Positions 10,963 to 22,745 of a DNA stretch of 64,000 bases are shown here, piece by piece (positions within the stretch are counted from its first letter, which is position 1; every line of letters begins with the position of its first letter). Position numbers and translations under genes: made by a program. Below the pieces are notes generated by a model. That model worked only from the letters and a program-made list of their open reading frames with translations. It ran no database searches and was not told the DNA's origin. Source of the DNA: Patagioenas fasciata (lineage: Eukaryota; Chordata; Aves; Columbiformes; Columbidae); contig NC_092560.1 of the NCBI RefSeq assembly GCF_037038585.1, forward strand, positions 84,172,049 through 84,236,048, read 5' to 3'.

Positions 10963-13900
10963 CCCAAGGCAGCCCATGGTCTCAAGCCCCTCGGACAGGC
11001 AGCAGCAGGTCCCTGCAGGTCCCACGATGCCACCGCAGCCCCAGCTCCTCTACTGGGCACCACCAGGAAACTCATCACCCAGCGCCGTGTAATCAGACTC
11101 ATTGACAAGTGCTATCAAACGCTAATTATTGCCATTTGCGTAAATAGAGGTGAGCTCATCAGCGCCAGCTGCTCCCCCGGAGCCTGCGGTGTGGGTACCT
11201 CTGCGCCGAACGGCAATTTGGGGGAAGAACGGGGGAAAATGGGGATGGAGGAGGAAGCCATGGGGTTGTGTGGAGCAAGTTTCATTCCTCAGAGTCCTTC
11301 CATGGCCGAGCAGCCACGTCCCGTCGGCCACATGTTTTTCCATGTGGAAGCATATTGTACATAGCACCTACGTATCTGTGGAAGAAATGAGTTGTTATTG
11401 GAGTATTGGGTGGAGACGGCGCTCAAAAGGGGTTTTTTTTGCATTCAATAGATTTATCCCAGTCGTGAAGCCAAATGTGAGGTTGTTACGCCCGTCGTGC
11501 CGAGGGATTAAATCTGATGGACGGTTGGATTCGCCGGATCGGGAATTACATCTTGGCAATCATTGCGATAGTCCGGCCGCTCTCGGATGAGCTCGACCTC
11601 ATTGCCCTCCATTCTGGACATGTGGCTGAAACCCCAAAGCTGGCACTAAGCTCAGCTAATTCTTTTCTAAGCCAAGCTCAAGTTTGCCACCAACCTGGAT
11701 CTGGTTTGCAAGCAAAACCTTTGGTTTGTTCCCCCCGTGGGTGAGAAATTCATGACTCTGAGAAGCTTTTGGCACAAGGTGGAGGCTCTCGGGGTTTTGC
11801 TTTGAGCTGCTCATTTCTCTCCAAACAGAGCTCAGGCTGTGGGAAAAGCACAACTAAGGCACCCTGGAGGATTCGTGCTGCTGGCCCTGATAAGCAAACC
11901 CATGGAATATTGCTCAGCTCAGCTTGCTGGGGTAGTCTGAGCTTAAAAATCAAAGGAATCAGAAATACCGCCCCCAAAACACCGCGACTTCCACAGCAAT
12001 ATAATATCCATTAATAGCTGTGTGCTCATTTAACCACCAGCATCTCTCGCTTGCCTGGTCCTCGGGGTCATGGAAGGCACCAAGGTGTTGAAGTTCAATC
12101 CATGCTTGTTTAAAATAATAAATATAGGCGTTCGGAGTAAATAGCACCACTAAATTTAGCACCATAGGTTCGTTGCTCACCTGAGCCCACCCAAATCTCT
12201 GCTTATTTTTACAAAAAAGGGTTATTTGCTCCCATATTTCCCCTTAGAACCCCTTAAAAAGTACAACTCAGGGCTACCATAAATGTAAATACGTGCGTTC
12301 GCGAGCTGTAATGGATTAAAAATGCTTATGGAGCTTTTATCGAAGGAAAAATCACTGTAATCATCATAAAAATCTCTGCCTTACAGATGTACTTAATGGA
12401 AATGTATTATAGGCATAGGGAATGTTTACTGTGTTGCTTAAAACTGCGTGTGTGATGCAGAAATATTTAATAGAAATATATGTTGTACACTGAATTCTTC
12501 TACTGTTTCACTTAACTCCTTCCATAGAGCAGCGGTTGTTAATAGAAACATACTGGAAAGTCGTTTATTATAAAAAGTAACGTTTTCATGTTATTTTTCC
12601 CCAAATACTCTGTGACAACCAATGTTTAATAGACCTTTTTCTACCATGATCTTCATAGGGTTGGCAGGAGACCCATCCTCAAACTATTTGATTGGTGACC
12701 ATGTGGAAGGACAAATGGTCACCCTGGAGTTGCGGTTGGCGATGCTGAACCTCAGGGGCTTCAAAAATGGGCAAAAGAGTCAATTTTTCCGCAGGTGAAG
12801 CGTCATTTTGGGACAGAAAACAGCGGCTGATTTGGGGTTGTCGTGTTCTACGGAGATGACCTGACCTCCTGCTTTGGAATTGGGTTCCTGCTTGGACACC
12901 AGGTTGACTTTGTTGCTTCTAACGAGCTGATCCTGCTCCACCCTGAGGGAATGAGGCCAGGGCCAAACTCAGCACACATGGGCTTAATTAATCAGTTTAT
13001 TTAATAAGAATAGGGAGGTGGATGGGTTTTTTTTGCTTGTGGTAGTTTGGTTTCTTCCATGGGTTGGTGAGGAGCTGCTTCTTGCTTGCAAGGTGAGATT
13101 TGCAGAGGGTGTAGTTGCTCTGTGTGGTTTCTTCCTTTTATTTTATGTTGTGTTTTCATAGTTATGTGGCTGCACATGTGATTATAACAGATGTTTAGAG
13201 GCTTTTTTACGTGATCGTTTTATCTCCTTGAGTTTTTCCTGAGCTTTATGGGTTTGTTCTTGGGTTGGATGGGCATCCAAGGGGGAATTGTGGTCCTGGT
13301 TATTGAGACATTACGAATAATCCATTTGTTCACCCTTCTCGTAAAGATGATTGATAATGAAATTAATGTTAGAAATATCTAATGTTATTTTATTAGATGA
13401 AGAGCTGTTGAGTAATTGTTTGGTGGGACATAATTTCAAGAAGCGCTGTCAATGTAGAGGCTACAAGTTGGTTTTATGGACTGGCTGTGAAGTAAGGATG
13501 TTTTTGGATCTGTTTTTATGCTAAAGGCTGTTCCCAAATTGTCAAAGGGATTTTAAACTGAAAACAATGGATTTTGGTAACCCCAGGGATGGGGTAACTG
13601 ATATAAATACATGGATTGGCTGTGGGGCAGCCTGACTGGGTGAATTCTCTTTATCTAAAAGAAATGTATTTAAACTGGGTTTTCTCATGCTGCTTAAGCC
13701 CGGGAGCACTTGCTTGGACCTCTCAGGTCCTCGCTGACAAAGCTTCCTTAGAAATCTTGAAATACGATGCTTTGCTAATGCAGAAACTGTGCCGACCTCC
13801 AGCTAATTGAATATTGACCTCATTTCAATAGACAAAGAGGTGATGAGTGGCTGGGAATCCATCAGCTCGAATGGTCAGGTTGTATCAACGCTTCCTTTGT

Positions 13901-15797
13901 GCTGGGAAGAAAATGGCAGTGGCGGCTGATGCGTAATTTTGGGACTGTTAAAGGTTGAGTTACCTAAAGCTTTAAATCACTGTGGGTGGAGGTGAATGGG
14001 AATTAAATGAGAAGTGCCGGAGGGGAAAAATGAATGGAGTAAGAACATCCTGTTGAGCTTAATGGTAAAGATATGAAAATATTGTTCTAGAAGCGCACAG
14101 AAGAGGGGAAAGTGGGATAAATGGTGGTGAATGTGGAGTTTGGTTCAGATCTCTGACACATAAAACAAGGTAAAGAGCGATGATCAAATGTGTGGGAAAT
14201 CGATTTTACTTGATTTCCGTGATACAATGAACTGAACTATGTGGGGTCTAAGCTTACGGCTCCATGTGGAGAATATAGATTGACTGAGAATTGAGAAGTG
14301 GTGGGTAATAGATGGAATCTGGAGCTTAAAATAAAAGCCTAGAGGGCACAAATTAATCACTGGTTGCATTCTGGTTGGGGAGAACATCACTCCATGCAGG
14401 TGTTTGATATTGGCTGGTTTTGTGCGCTTAAAGAGAGGAAACAGTCATTGGAGAGACTTGGGCCTTTTCTCCTGTTTATCTCATTATCTCAGCAGCCAAA
14501 TTCCTTCAGCTTGCTTGAAAAAACAACACAAAATCCAAACCCAATTGCTCAGCTGGTTGGAGTCGCATCTGAAACGCAGAGACCGCAATAAAACTCACGG
14601 AATGTCGAAGAAAGGAGAAGGATCGTTGATCTTTAACCGTGTTTTTTGTATGAGAGACTTGACAGCTTTGCATCCACCTTCCATCATCTCCTTTTGGGGT
14701 GTTTCTGGGCTTTCTACGTGTGGTGGAGACAACTCGGGGTTCTGGGTGAGTCGGATACACTGACGGATATCCTGAAAATAAAGTGATCTTGTGGCAGGGT
14801 CACAAGTCTTTTGTGTCAACATCTGTTATCCAAGCATCTTGGGCAGCCTTAAAGCTTCTTGCTCCTGCCCTGATCCCAAGAATGGTTGGGATTTCTAAGC
14901 TAATTAATCTTGGCCTGAGTTCATTTGGCCGATGTTAATGTTTTTGGAGCTTGTTCTCAGGTGATCTTCAAGTGGTTCTTAGGACTGGGCAGCTCAAATA
15001 AGTTAATTGTAGTGGTGGCTTTTCTCCTTAAAGAAAGGAGTGAAATAGGACAATGTGCCAGACCTCAAGGTCATCTTTTAATTCTTCTCTTGTCCCCAAG
15101 ATACTTACATGGGAAGGGAAAGGTGCCTAAGGAAGTGAAGCTTTGGGGGATTAACCTTTTGGAGAAAGATGCAGGGAGAAAAAGAGCTTGAGACCCCAGG
15201 GTAGGTCGAGGATCACTACATGGGGCAAGAGATCTACTGATGAAAAATGATTTCTGGGTCATGTCTGCAAAGCTTCTCGTATTTAAGCTCTTCAGTTGCT
15301 GTTCCGGGAGCTGTTGGTGCTTATGTGCCATATGCTCTTTGTGGTGAACCGGTGGAAATCTGTGTGCGAGCACAAGGTTTGTCTCCTATTTCTGGTAACC
15401 TAGTGCCTCCAGCAGAGCAGATGCGATCTGCTCAACTATAAAAATGGTCTCTCTTGAAAAATCATGTAGACGGGCTTGAAATAGCTGTGCTGTTTGTGCT
15501 GTGGAAGAAGAAATGGGTTCTGGAGCTGAAATGGAATGTCCTGAAATAGTTGTGAGCGGAGATGGATCGAGGCAGCGGTTCTGATTTGGGAAGGGAGGCT
15601 TGGGGCTTGGTCCTGAGAGAGGACCCCAAATGGAGAAGAGGTGTGAGAGGTGCACATCCTGTGTCTGTTGCTGCTTGTCACAGCAAGTTATCCATGCTGA
15701 GTCCTGTACCAGGGTCTACATGGGCTTGGGTGTCCCTTCCTCAACCAAGACCATTTGTGCTGGAGTGTGTCCCCTTCTGCCTTCCAGCGATGGGTGA
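10963..15797. other. Intergenic sequence, no gene recognised
   Basis: Nearly 5 kb of AT-rich sequence. Open frames are all under about 150 codons and none shows recognisable protein similarity or paired splice signals. No RNA gene was recognised. Confidence 0.6.
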
Positions 15798-16185
15798 TCT
15801 CTGATATATCAGAGGGTCATTTTGGTTGGAGAAGACCCTCAAGATGGAGTCCAACTGTTCACCCACCCTTGGCACTGTCTCATGTCCCTGAGAACCTCAT
15901 CTTTGTGTGTTCAACCCCTCCAGGGATGGTGACTCCAGCACTGCCCTGGGCAGCCTGTTCCAATGCCCCACAGCCCTTTAGATGAATAAATGTGTCCTAA
16001 TAGCCAATTTAAACTTCCCCTGGCCCAACTTGAGGCCGTTTCTTTGTGTCCCTGTCTCCCCTCAGCTCCTGTTCTCCAGCTGAACCCCCCAGGTCCCTCA
16101 GCCGCTCCCATCACACTTGTGCTCCAGCCCCTTCCCCAGCTCCATTCCCTTCTCTCCACTCGCTCCAGCACCTCAAGGCCTTTCT
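15798..16185 (-). mobile_element. CR1 LINE 3' fragment, minus strand
   Basis: Reading in reverse gives CR1: TTTGGTTGGAGAAGACCCTC near the 3' end, then CCTGGGCAGCCTGTTCCAAT, and further in the CCAGCCCCTTCCCCAGCTCC block typical of the CR1 3' region. The copy is 5' truncated. A short unrelated-looking AT-rich stretch near 15981-16012 interrupts it. Confidence 0.9.
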
Positions 16186-19100
16186 TGGGAGGTGATCCCA
16201 CCACCCCTCTGGCCGCCGTTTCTATGCTGGCGTACGTTGTTATACCAGCAGTACAGGGATAAGAGCGTTTCCCTTCTCTCACCTTAAACTGCGAGTTCCC
16301 GTTATCTTTATTAACCAATGGTGAAGAATGTGTTTTCATAGTGATCATGGTGACTCTGGCTTAACAAATCCAGCCATAATCTGACTCAAACAGCAGCATT
16401 TCTTAGCCGCGTGGTCTCAAATGATGGAGAGAAGGAACATTTCTCATTGCACCAGGGTGGTGGGAAAGGTCTGGTTTGGACTGGGTAGCAATTTTAAGGC
16501 CCGGGTTGATTTAACATCTTGCAATGTGCTGATTTTCCAGCCCTAAGGAGCAAGGGGAGCTCCACGACAGAGATTTTATAGACCTGACATTTAAAGTCAT
16601 TAAGACTCAATTAGATTTCTCGTTAAAATCATTTTAGCCTGATTTTTTTTGTCCCAGACTTGATTATTGGAAATCATCTCATTTCCCTCAGAGGGAGCAC
16701 TGGTGTCATTGGGAAAAGCCATTGCTTTTTGCTATTGCTGCATGGTGGATGCCATCCCCAAAGTCCTGTTGGGCTTTTCCATGTGGGTTTGAATTTTGTT
16801 GGGTTTTTATTCCAAAATATTGATCAATGAACATGAAGATATTCAGTTTTCCAGCTGTTCTTTTGCTGGAAAGCTCCGTTGGGACCCGAGTCCCTTCAAT
16901 TCTCAGCACATGGGACATGCAAACTGAAAATGGTCCTGATTTTCACCCCTCCTTAGAGGAAAGAGCTTTCTTGATGAATACAAGCAGACCAGCAATGCTT
17001 TCCATAGAGCATGGGATATATTATAATAAGAGCATCATTTTAATTGGGAGAGACCCTCAAGATGGAGTCCAACCATTAACCTCATTAATTCTGGGCTGCG
17101 TAGCTCGGAAGAGAGGATGAGATTGGGACCACAACCTCCATAAAGCATCAGAAGTGCAGGTTTAGTGTTTGCTGAGTGCTTGTGGTACCTAATGGGGGAG
17201 TTTGGCTGCTGAGCCTCGTTAAGATGAGGAGCTGCAGCTCCTCAAGTAAAACCATTTAAGGTCAGGGAAACGCAATTTTGTGATGAAAATGACTTGGAAC
17301 AAATTGTATTTGTCTGGCTCTTGGAAACCAGGCCAAAACATCTCGGTTTGAGGGCTTTTTGAGATGTTTTATTTGGGATGAAAGGTTTCTTGAGGGCTTC
17401 GGAGATGGTTTATTTGTCTGCGATGTTTTGAGGTGCGTTCAGATGGGCGATTCGGAATAAGTCAAGTTCTGAAGAGGCAATCTGGGGATGTTTTGGTAAA
17501 AGGAAAGTGGTTTTCTTACCAGGCTTGTTGAGCTGAGTGGGTTCTGCTGCGAGCACAACACTCGAACACCTCATTGGACTCAAAGGGAGCAGCCGAGGCC
17601 GTCACAGTCACGCCGCATCCTCCTCTTGTGTCTGCATCTCCCCAAAGCATCAGCGAGGGACCAAAAGAGCTCCGGTAAAGTTGCTTTGTGCTCCATTAGG
17701 ACAAAATCTGTTTGTTTGTTTCCGAAAGGAAAAGATGGTGGGGAGAATAAATCATAGAAATCAAGAGTATCGCTAAAAGACAAAGCTTGGAGGGAGCAAT
17801 TTCAGAGCAGGCCGAGGAGGCACAAATCATGCTGTGAGGGTAATTAACACAGGGCTTGTGATGGGATTTGATCAAAACTAGAGCTCTATTTTCTTCAAAT
17901 AAACCCTCTCACTGCATCCCAGACTGGAATTGCCCAGCCCTATAAAACATGGGAGCTGGTTTAAATGATTACCGGTTTCTTTCAGCATAAAATCAACCAA
18001 GATCGCGTCTGATGAGGATGAGCAAGGAGAAAAAGGAATTACAAGGCACTGAAGAGAACCTGATGTGAAAAGCCATTATTTTTCCCTGCATGGGGAGAGC
18101 AAAGCAAACAGCCAAAATAGATTGGCAAGTAGAAATTTCCATTCATTACAAGGCTGAGATACAATTTCTCACTATTTGTCCTGTGCAGAGCTTTGGATGT
18201 TGGAATCAATTTTCTATGCAGGGAGATACTACAGGAAAATGAGCATTAAAGTTTGTAGCTGTCCGTGAGTGCAAACACAGGCTGGATCTAAGGAGAAATT
18301 TGCTGCTTGAAGCACCTTCCTCTTAATAAACTTGGATAATTCTCCGTTATCCCCTTCTCCCATCCTTGGGGATGTGTTGTTCTGTCAAGGAGAGAGGTGA
18401 AAGCTCTTTTTAAAGTCTATTTTATGCCTTTATATATAATCCAGCAGCCTTTCTTGCATCTTTGCTACGTGGAGCACGTTATCCCTCAGCAGGGCTGTTT
18501 TGATTTCTAATGTTGGGCAATACACTGAAACTGGATGGTATGAGGAACCCACCTTCAAGTTTACAGGAGAGTGAACTAAAGAATATTAGAATTAATATGT
18601 TATTGATAATTGTATTGTCTAATAAATATTAGATTGGGGTCTTATGCGAGGTTGAGGAGGGGGAGATTCCGTCTGAGTGATGCTGAGAAGTTGTGGTCCA
18701 GCATAGAAGGCTTGATAAAGTTGAGAAAGAACCAAGAGCTGTTGAGTTGGGGGTCTGAAGATGGAAATGGGGGTGTTGGTGTGCAAGGCCATCGCTGCCT
18801 GGACCCCGAAATTGTTCGCTTGCCACCAGCCAGCCCTGCTACCCAATTGGAGTCCTCCCAGCACTTTTTGGGCTGCTCTGCTAGATGGTGCTGTTGCCTC
18901 GGTTTCCGAGAGGAGTTTGTGAGCTGGTCCTCAGCAGATGGTCCTGGGAGGAGAATTAATGCTTATTCAATTAACTGTATCAGCCCGTGGTTAAAACAAC
19001 ATCAAGCGCTGTGTTCTGGGGACTGCGGAGAGCTGGTTGGAGCACGGCGGCTGCCAAACTGTGCTCGGCGGCGGCCAAAACCATGGCTGAGATGGGCCAG

Positions 19101-20219
19101 AGCTCCTCCTGAAGCTGCTGCCGGGCTCCAGGTTTCATCAACACAAACTCTACAATCCCGTGTACTTTAAACAACTGCACGAGCAGCATCCTTAATCTCC
19201 TGGTTTTAGAGGAACAAGGCAAAGCAAGCTCTATGGGAATGTCAGGAGATTAGGACAAGAAGCAAGCAACATTGTAGCCATTAAAGTCTTATTTTAGCTC
19301 CATTTCAGCGGAGGGAAAGCTGCTTTGAAATGTTATCAGGTAGAAATTTGCGTCTCTATGAATCTGGAGGAACTTCGCTGCGCTTAACGGTGATATTTAA
19401 TATTAAAGCGAGTCTTTTCTTTGAGGAATATCCCCAAAAAGCTGTGACAATATTAGAACTAGAGCTACTAAACTATCAATCCAAGAATCACCCAGGGTCT
19501 GCTGTTGGTGAGCGTGTTGTGGTTGAGCCTAAACTGTGCCTAATTTAAGTGTGTTTCTCTTAGCATGCTTACCATGAAGGTCAAATTCAAGCAGAACTCT
19601 TGGCACCAAAATGGTTTTAGTCCTTCATATCTGGGTAAAATCCAGCATGTCCCACGTGTGCACTTTGCGTGGTCCCAGTGGGACTGCTGCTCAGTCGAGA
19701 TTAACTAAATCCCATCCTAGTGCTGGGCTTGGTGTCTGTCAGGGTCTAACTTGGGGTGCTGGGAAATGCCCCCGCTTTGTGCTGCTTGCGATTCCGTGTG
19801 CGGCTTTGCAGGGTTGAGATTTTCTTATAGCGGGTTCTTCCGAACACAAGTCCAGGGTGGGGTGGATGGACGTGGCCCTTTGTCTCTCCTGCTGAAGCCC
19901 TTTTACCTCCCCCAACTCATTAAATATTAATTGCTGTGGTGTCAAACCCAACTCTCCCACCTCCCAGCTGCCTGCAGAGCTGTGAAGCTGCTTGCTGGCC
20001 TGATAAATATTTAATTACTGCATGAAGTGAAGCAGCTCTGCTCCTGTGATGGCCGAGAGCATCAGGTCAGAGCACATGGGCAGCACCCGAGCTTCAGAGG
20101 TGGCCTCTGGCTGTGCAGGAGATGAGGATGAAAACCCAATCAAGCAGGTAGTGATTTCTTTGTGTTCTCCACCCAAGGTGGCAGGAAGGTTGGATTTGGG
20201 GAGTGATATTGTCTTGGAG
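16186..20219. other. Intergenic sequence with a short CR1 tail
   Basis: Mostly unique AT-rich DNA. A short minus-strand CR1 3' tail lies at about 17024-17085 (GGGAGAGACCCTCAAGATGG). The 186-codon frame at 18610-19170 has no recognisable domain and no codon signal I can defend. Confidence 0.55.
17024..17085 (-). mobile_element. CR1 LINE 3' tail remnant, minus strand
   Basis: About 60 bp matching the extreme CR1 3' end in reverse (AGAGACCCTCAAGATGGAGT), the same subfamily as the copies at 15.8 and 20.2 kb. Confidence 0.75.
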
Positions 20220-20465
20220 ATCATAGAATCGTTTTGGTTGGAAAAGACCCTCAAGATTGAGTCCAACCGTAACCCAACACTAAACTGCGTCGCTAAGAAC
20301 CTCATCTGTGTGTCTGTCCAACCCCTCCAGGGATGGTGACTCCAGCACTGCCCTGGGCAGCCTGTTCCAATGCCCCACAGCCCTTTGGGGAAGGGATTGT
20401 CCCCAAGATCCAACCTCAACCTCTCCTGGTGCAACTTGAGGCCGTTTCTTTGTGTCCCTGTGTCA
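20220..20465 (-). mobile_element. CR1 LINE 3' fragment, minus strand
   Basis: It starts with ATCATAGAATCGTTTTGGTT, the reversed CR1 octamer tail, and continues through TCCAACCCCTCCAGGGATGG and CTGGGCAGCCTGTTCCAATG to the TTGAGGCCGTTTCTTTGTGT block. It is a well-preserved 3' end with no coding sequence. Confidence 0.93.
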
Positions 20466-21040
20466 GCACCTCGGGTTCCTCCGACAGCGAATTCTACGCC
20501 TGATTTCTCTCCCCCACGCACCTGAAAGGAATGGGAGCAGCACTTTTCTTTGGAAGAAACTAATTATAATGTTAAATTGAGATTCCTGTTGACAGCAAAC
20601 CCTGAGCAAGCAGGCAGTGGGACACCGTGGATTAATTTTCCGATCGATCGTGTGAAGTTTGGAAACTATGCCCTGGAGGGCTGATAATGTGTTTATTCCT
20701 TGTTGTAAGGTAAATCAGAGCAAAAGAGAGGCCACGGGTAGCGTGTCAGCCTGATATAGAAATCACAGCCCGTTCAATAACAGGTTGTGTTAAGCACATT
20801 TAATTAACTTTGCAGCGGTGTTTCTGATAAATTAGTGCGCAGCGCAAGACGTCTAAAGAAATGGAATTAATAAGAAATTAAGCTGCCGCAAGGCTTGTGA
20901 AAAGAAGTCATTTCTTAACGAGTCTGTGCTTGAGCAAGGACTTGATTTTGGCTGAACGTGGCTCCCGGTGGCTGCTTGTGGGACCTGGGGATGTTGGGCA
21001 CAGCTGGTAGGGGGCCACATGGACCCAGCAGGGGTTGCCT
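20466..21040. other. Intergenic sequence, no gene recognised
   Basis: Unique sequence between a CR1 fragment and the TGACCT minisatellite. Nothing recognised. Confidence 0.55.
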
Positions 21041-21316
21041 GGGGTGACCTTTGGAGCTGGGGTGACCTTTGGAGCTGGGGTGACCTTTGGAGCTGGGGTG
21101 ACCTTTGGAGCTGGGGTGACCTTTGGAGCTGGGGTGACCTTTTTGACCTCAAGTAACCTTTTTGACCTCAAGTAACCTTTTTGACCTGGGGTGGCCTTTT
21201 GACCTGGGGTGGCCTTTTGACCTGGGGTGGCCTTTTGACCTGGGGCGGCCTTTTGACCTGGGGTGGCCTTATGACCTGGGGTAACCTTATGACCTCAGGT
21301 GACCTTTTGACCTCGA
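21041..21316. repeat. Compound minisatellite of TGACCT-bearing 18-19-bp units
   Basis: There are two adjoining arrays. The first (21041-21144) is five full copies of GGGGTGACCTTTGGAGCT plus a partial one. The second (about 21145-21316) has two TTTGACCTCAAGTAACCTT units and then several TTGACCTGGGGTGGCCTT units. Nearly every unit holds TGACCT, the complement of the nuclear-receptor half-site AGGTCA. The period of 18 keeps frames open, which creates false repetitive ORFs on both strands. Confidence 0.93.
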
Positions 21317-22745
21317 GTTCGAAGGCCAGAACCACTGTGTTGTGCAAAGACACCACAACAGGCTGAGCTTCAGGAATGGGCTGAGATTTAAGGTGGGGAG
21401 AGATTCCCAACACCCATTGGCCTGCAGTAGAGCTCAGGAGCCCAATTCCAATAAATACCTTGATAAAACCTGCCAATTGAGGTTCCATTGAATATTTTTC
21501 CTCTTGAAATACATCTTTGTATATCAATCAGATAGCAGAAATATTATTAAAAGGCAAGTTGATCAAGAAGGGAAGGCAGCACATCAATATCCTTGACCTC
21601 GACATCAATATCCTTACCTCGAACCGTAAATCCTTTACGCACATGCCACATCCCCATTACTCACAATCTCTATAGGAAGCAATTCTGCATTTCCACCTTC
21701 ACTTACGAAGCAGTTGGAGCGTTTTCCCATGATCTTTCTGCTCCCTGTAGTAGGACTTGCGGCATTTTCCAGAGTACCTGGCACATCTTGGGTTGAACCC
21801 TCCAGACCTTCGAGGCAAGGAACTGCAGCTGGTCTTCTGAAAAACAAGGACAACGTGTCCAACCCTCTTCAGGGGCGTTATTTCCACATTACTTAGCACT
21901 GGAAATATTTGACAGAGAGTACAGCACCAATAGGACTCCTTTGGTTATCGTGGTGTGGGAGTACGGCATGGAAACCATCAGTAAAAACTGGGAGCTGCAA
22001 CGTTCCAGCCAGGAGAGCATTTCCAATAGTCGAAAGTTTCTTTTCCCGGCTTATAGAACATATTCAAGATTATTTTGTGGTTTTACCTTGCTTTCATGTT
22101 GTAGAAAATGTTGTAGGAAAGCATCTTTTTCTCTTTAGCTGGGTAAACTTGGAAGGTAATTAACACTTGGAAAGGTTAATCTCTCATATCAAAGCAAATC
22201 TCGCTGCTGTTTCAGAGCACAGAGATTTCACCACAGGGGGACCTCCCTACTTCCCAAGAGCAATTCCCAAGGAAAGCTCTGGATAACCAACATATATGGG
22301 TTACAAATACCTCCTGCTGACTCTAAAGTACAGAAAAAGCTGCAGGATAAAGAGCATTTCTTACCAATTTGATGGGTTCATTTACACTGTGTGCGGGAAT
22401 CTCCCTCCCCCAAGGTTATGCTTCATGTAATTTCATTTAATGCGTGGAATGCTATTCAAATGTTAATGGATTTACTGTCATTATCTCACAGTGAGGTACT
22501 AAATATGCCACCATGGCTGTAAAATGAATGCTTAAATATTGATTTATATACAAAAACGTGCAGTGTAAAAGCTGTTTAACTTAATCAACTACTAGTAGGT
22601 GCTTTGAGTCACTTGTCGATGAATGTGAATAAATCTGTACAGTGTGGTTGGACTAACATGTCCAGAGAATGTTGGTTTAATAAATGTATGTGATTTTATA
22701 CACATACCCTCCATTTTCTTATTAAATTTTAGTAAGTATAATTAC
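21317..22745. other. Region downstream of LAS2 exon, further exons not identified
   Basis: The last LAS2 exon I can see appears to end at a splice donor (22746), so later LAS2 exons would be expected to the left. I read this stretch on the minus strand and found no convincing continuation. It is AT-rich, with short open frames only. Confidence 0.45.

Noticed and set aside
18610-19170. 186-codon plus frame
   Set aside because: No recognised domain, no splice or promoter context, and similar-length frames occur by chance in this GC range.
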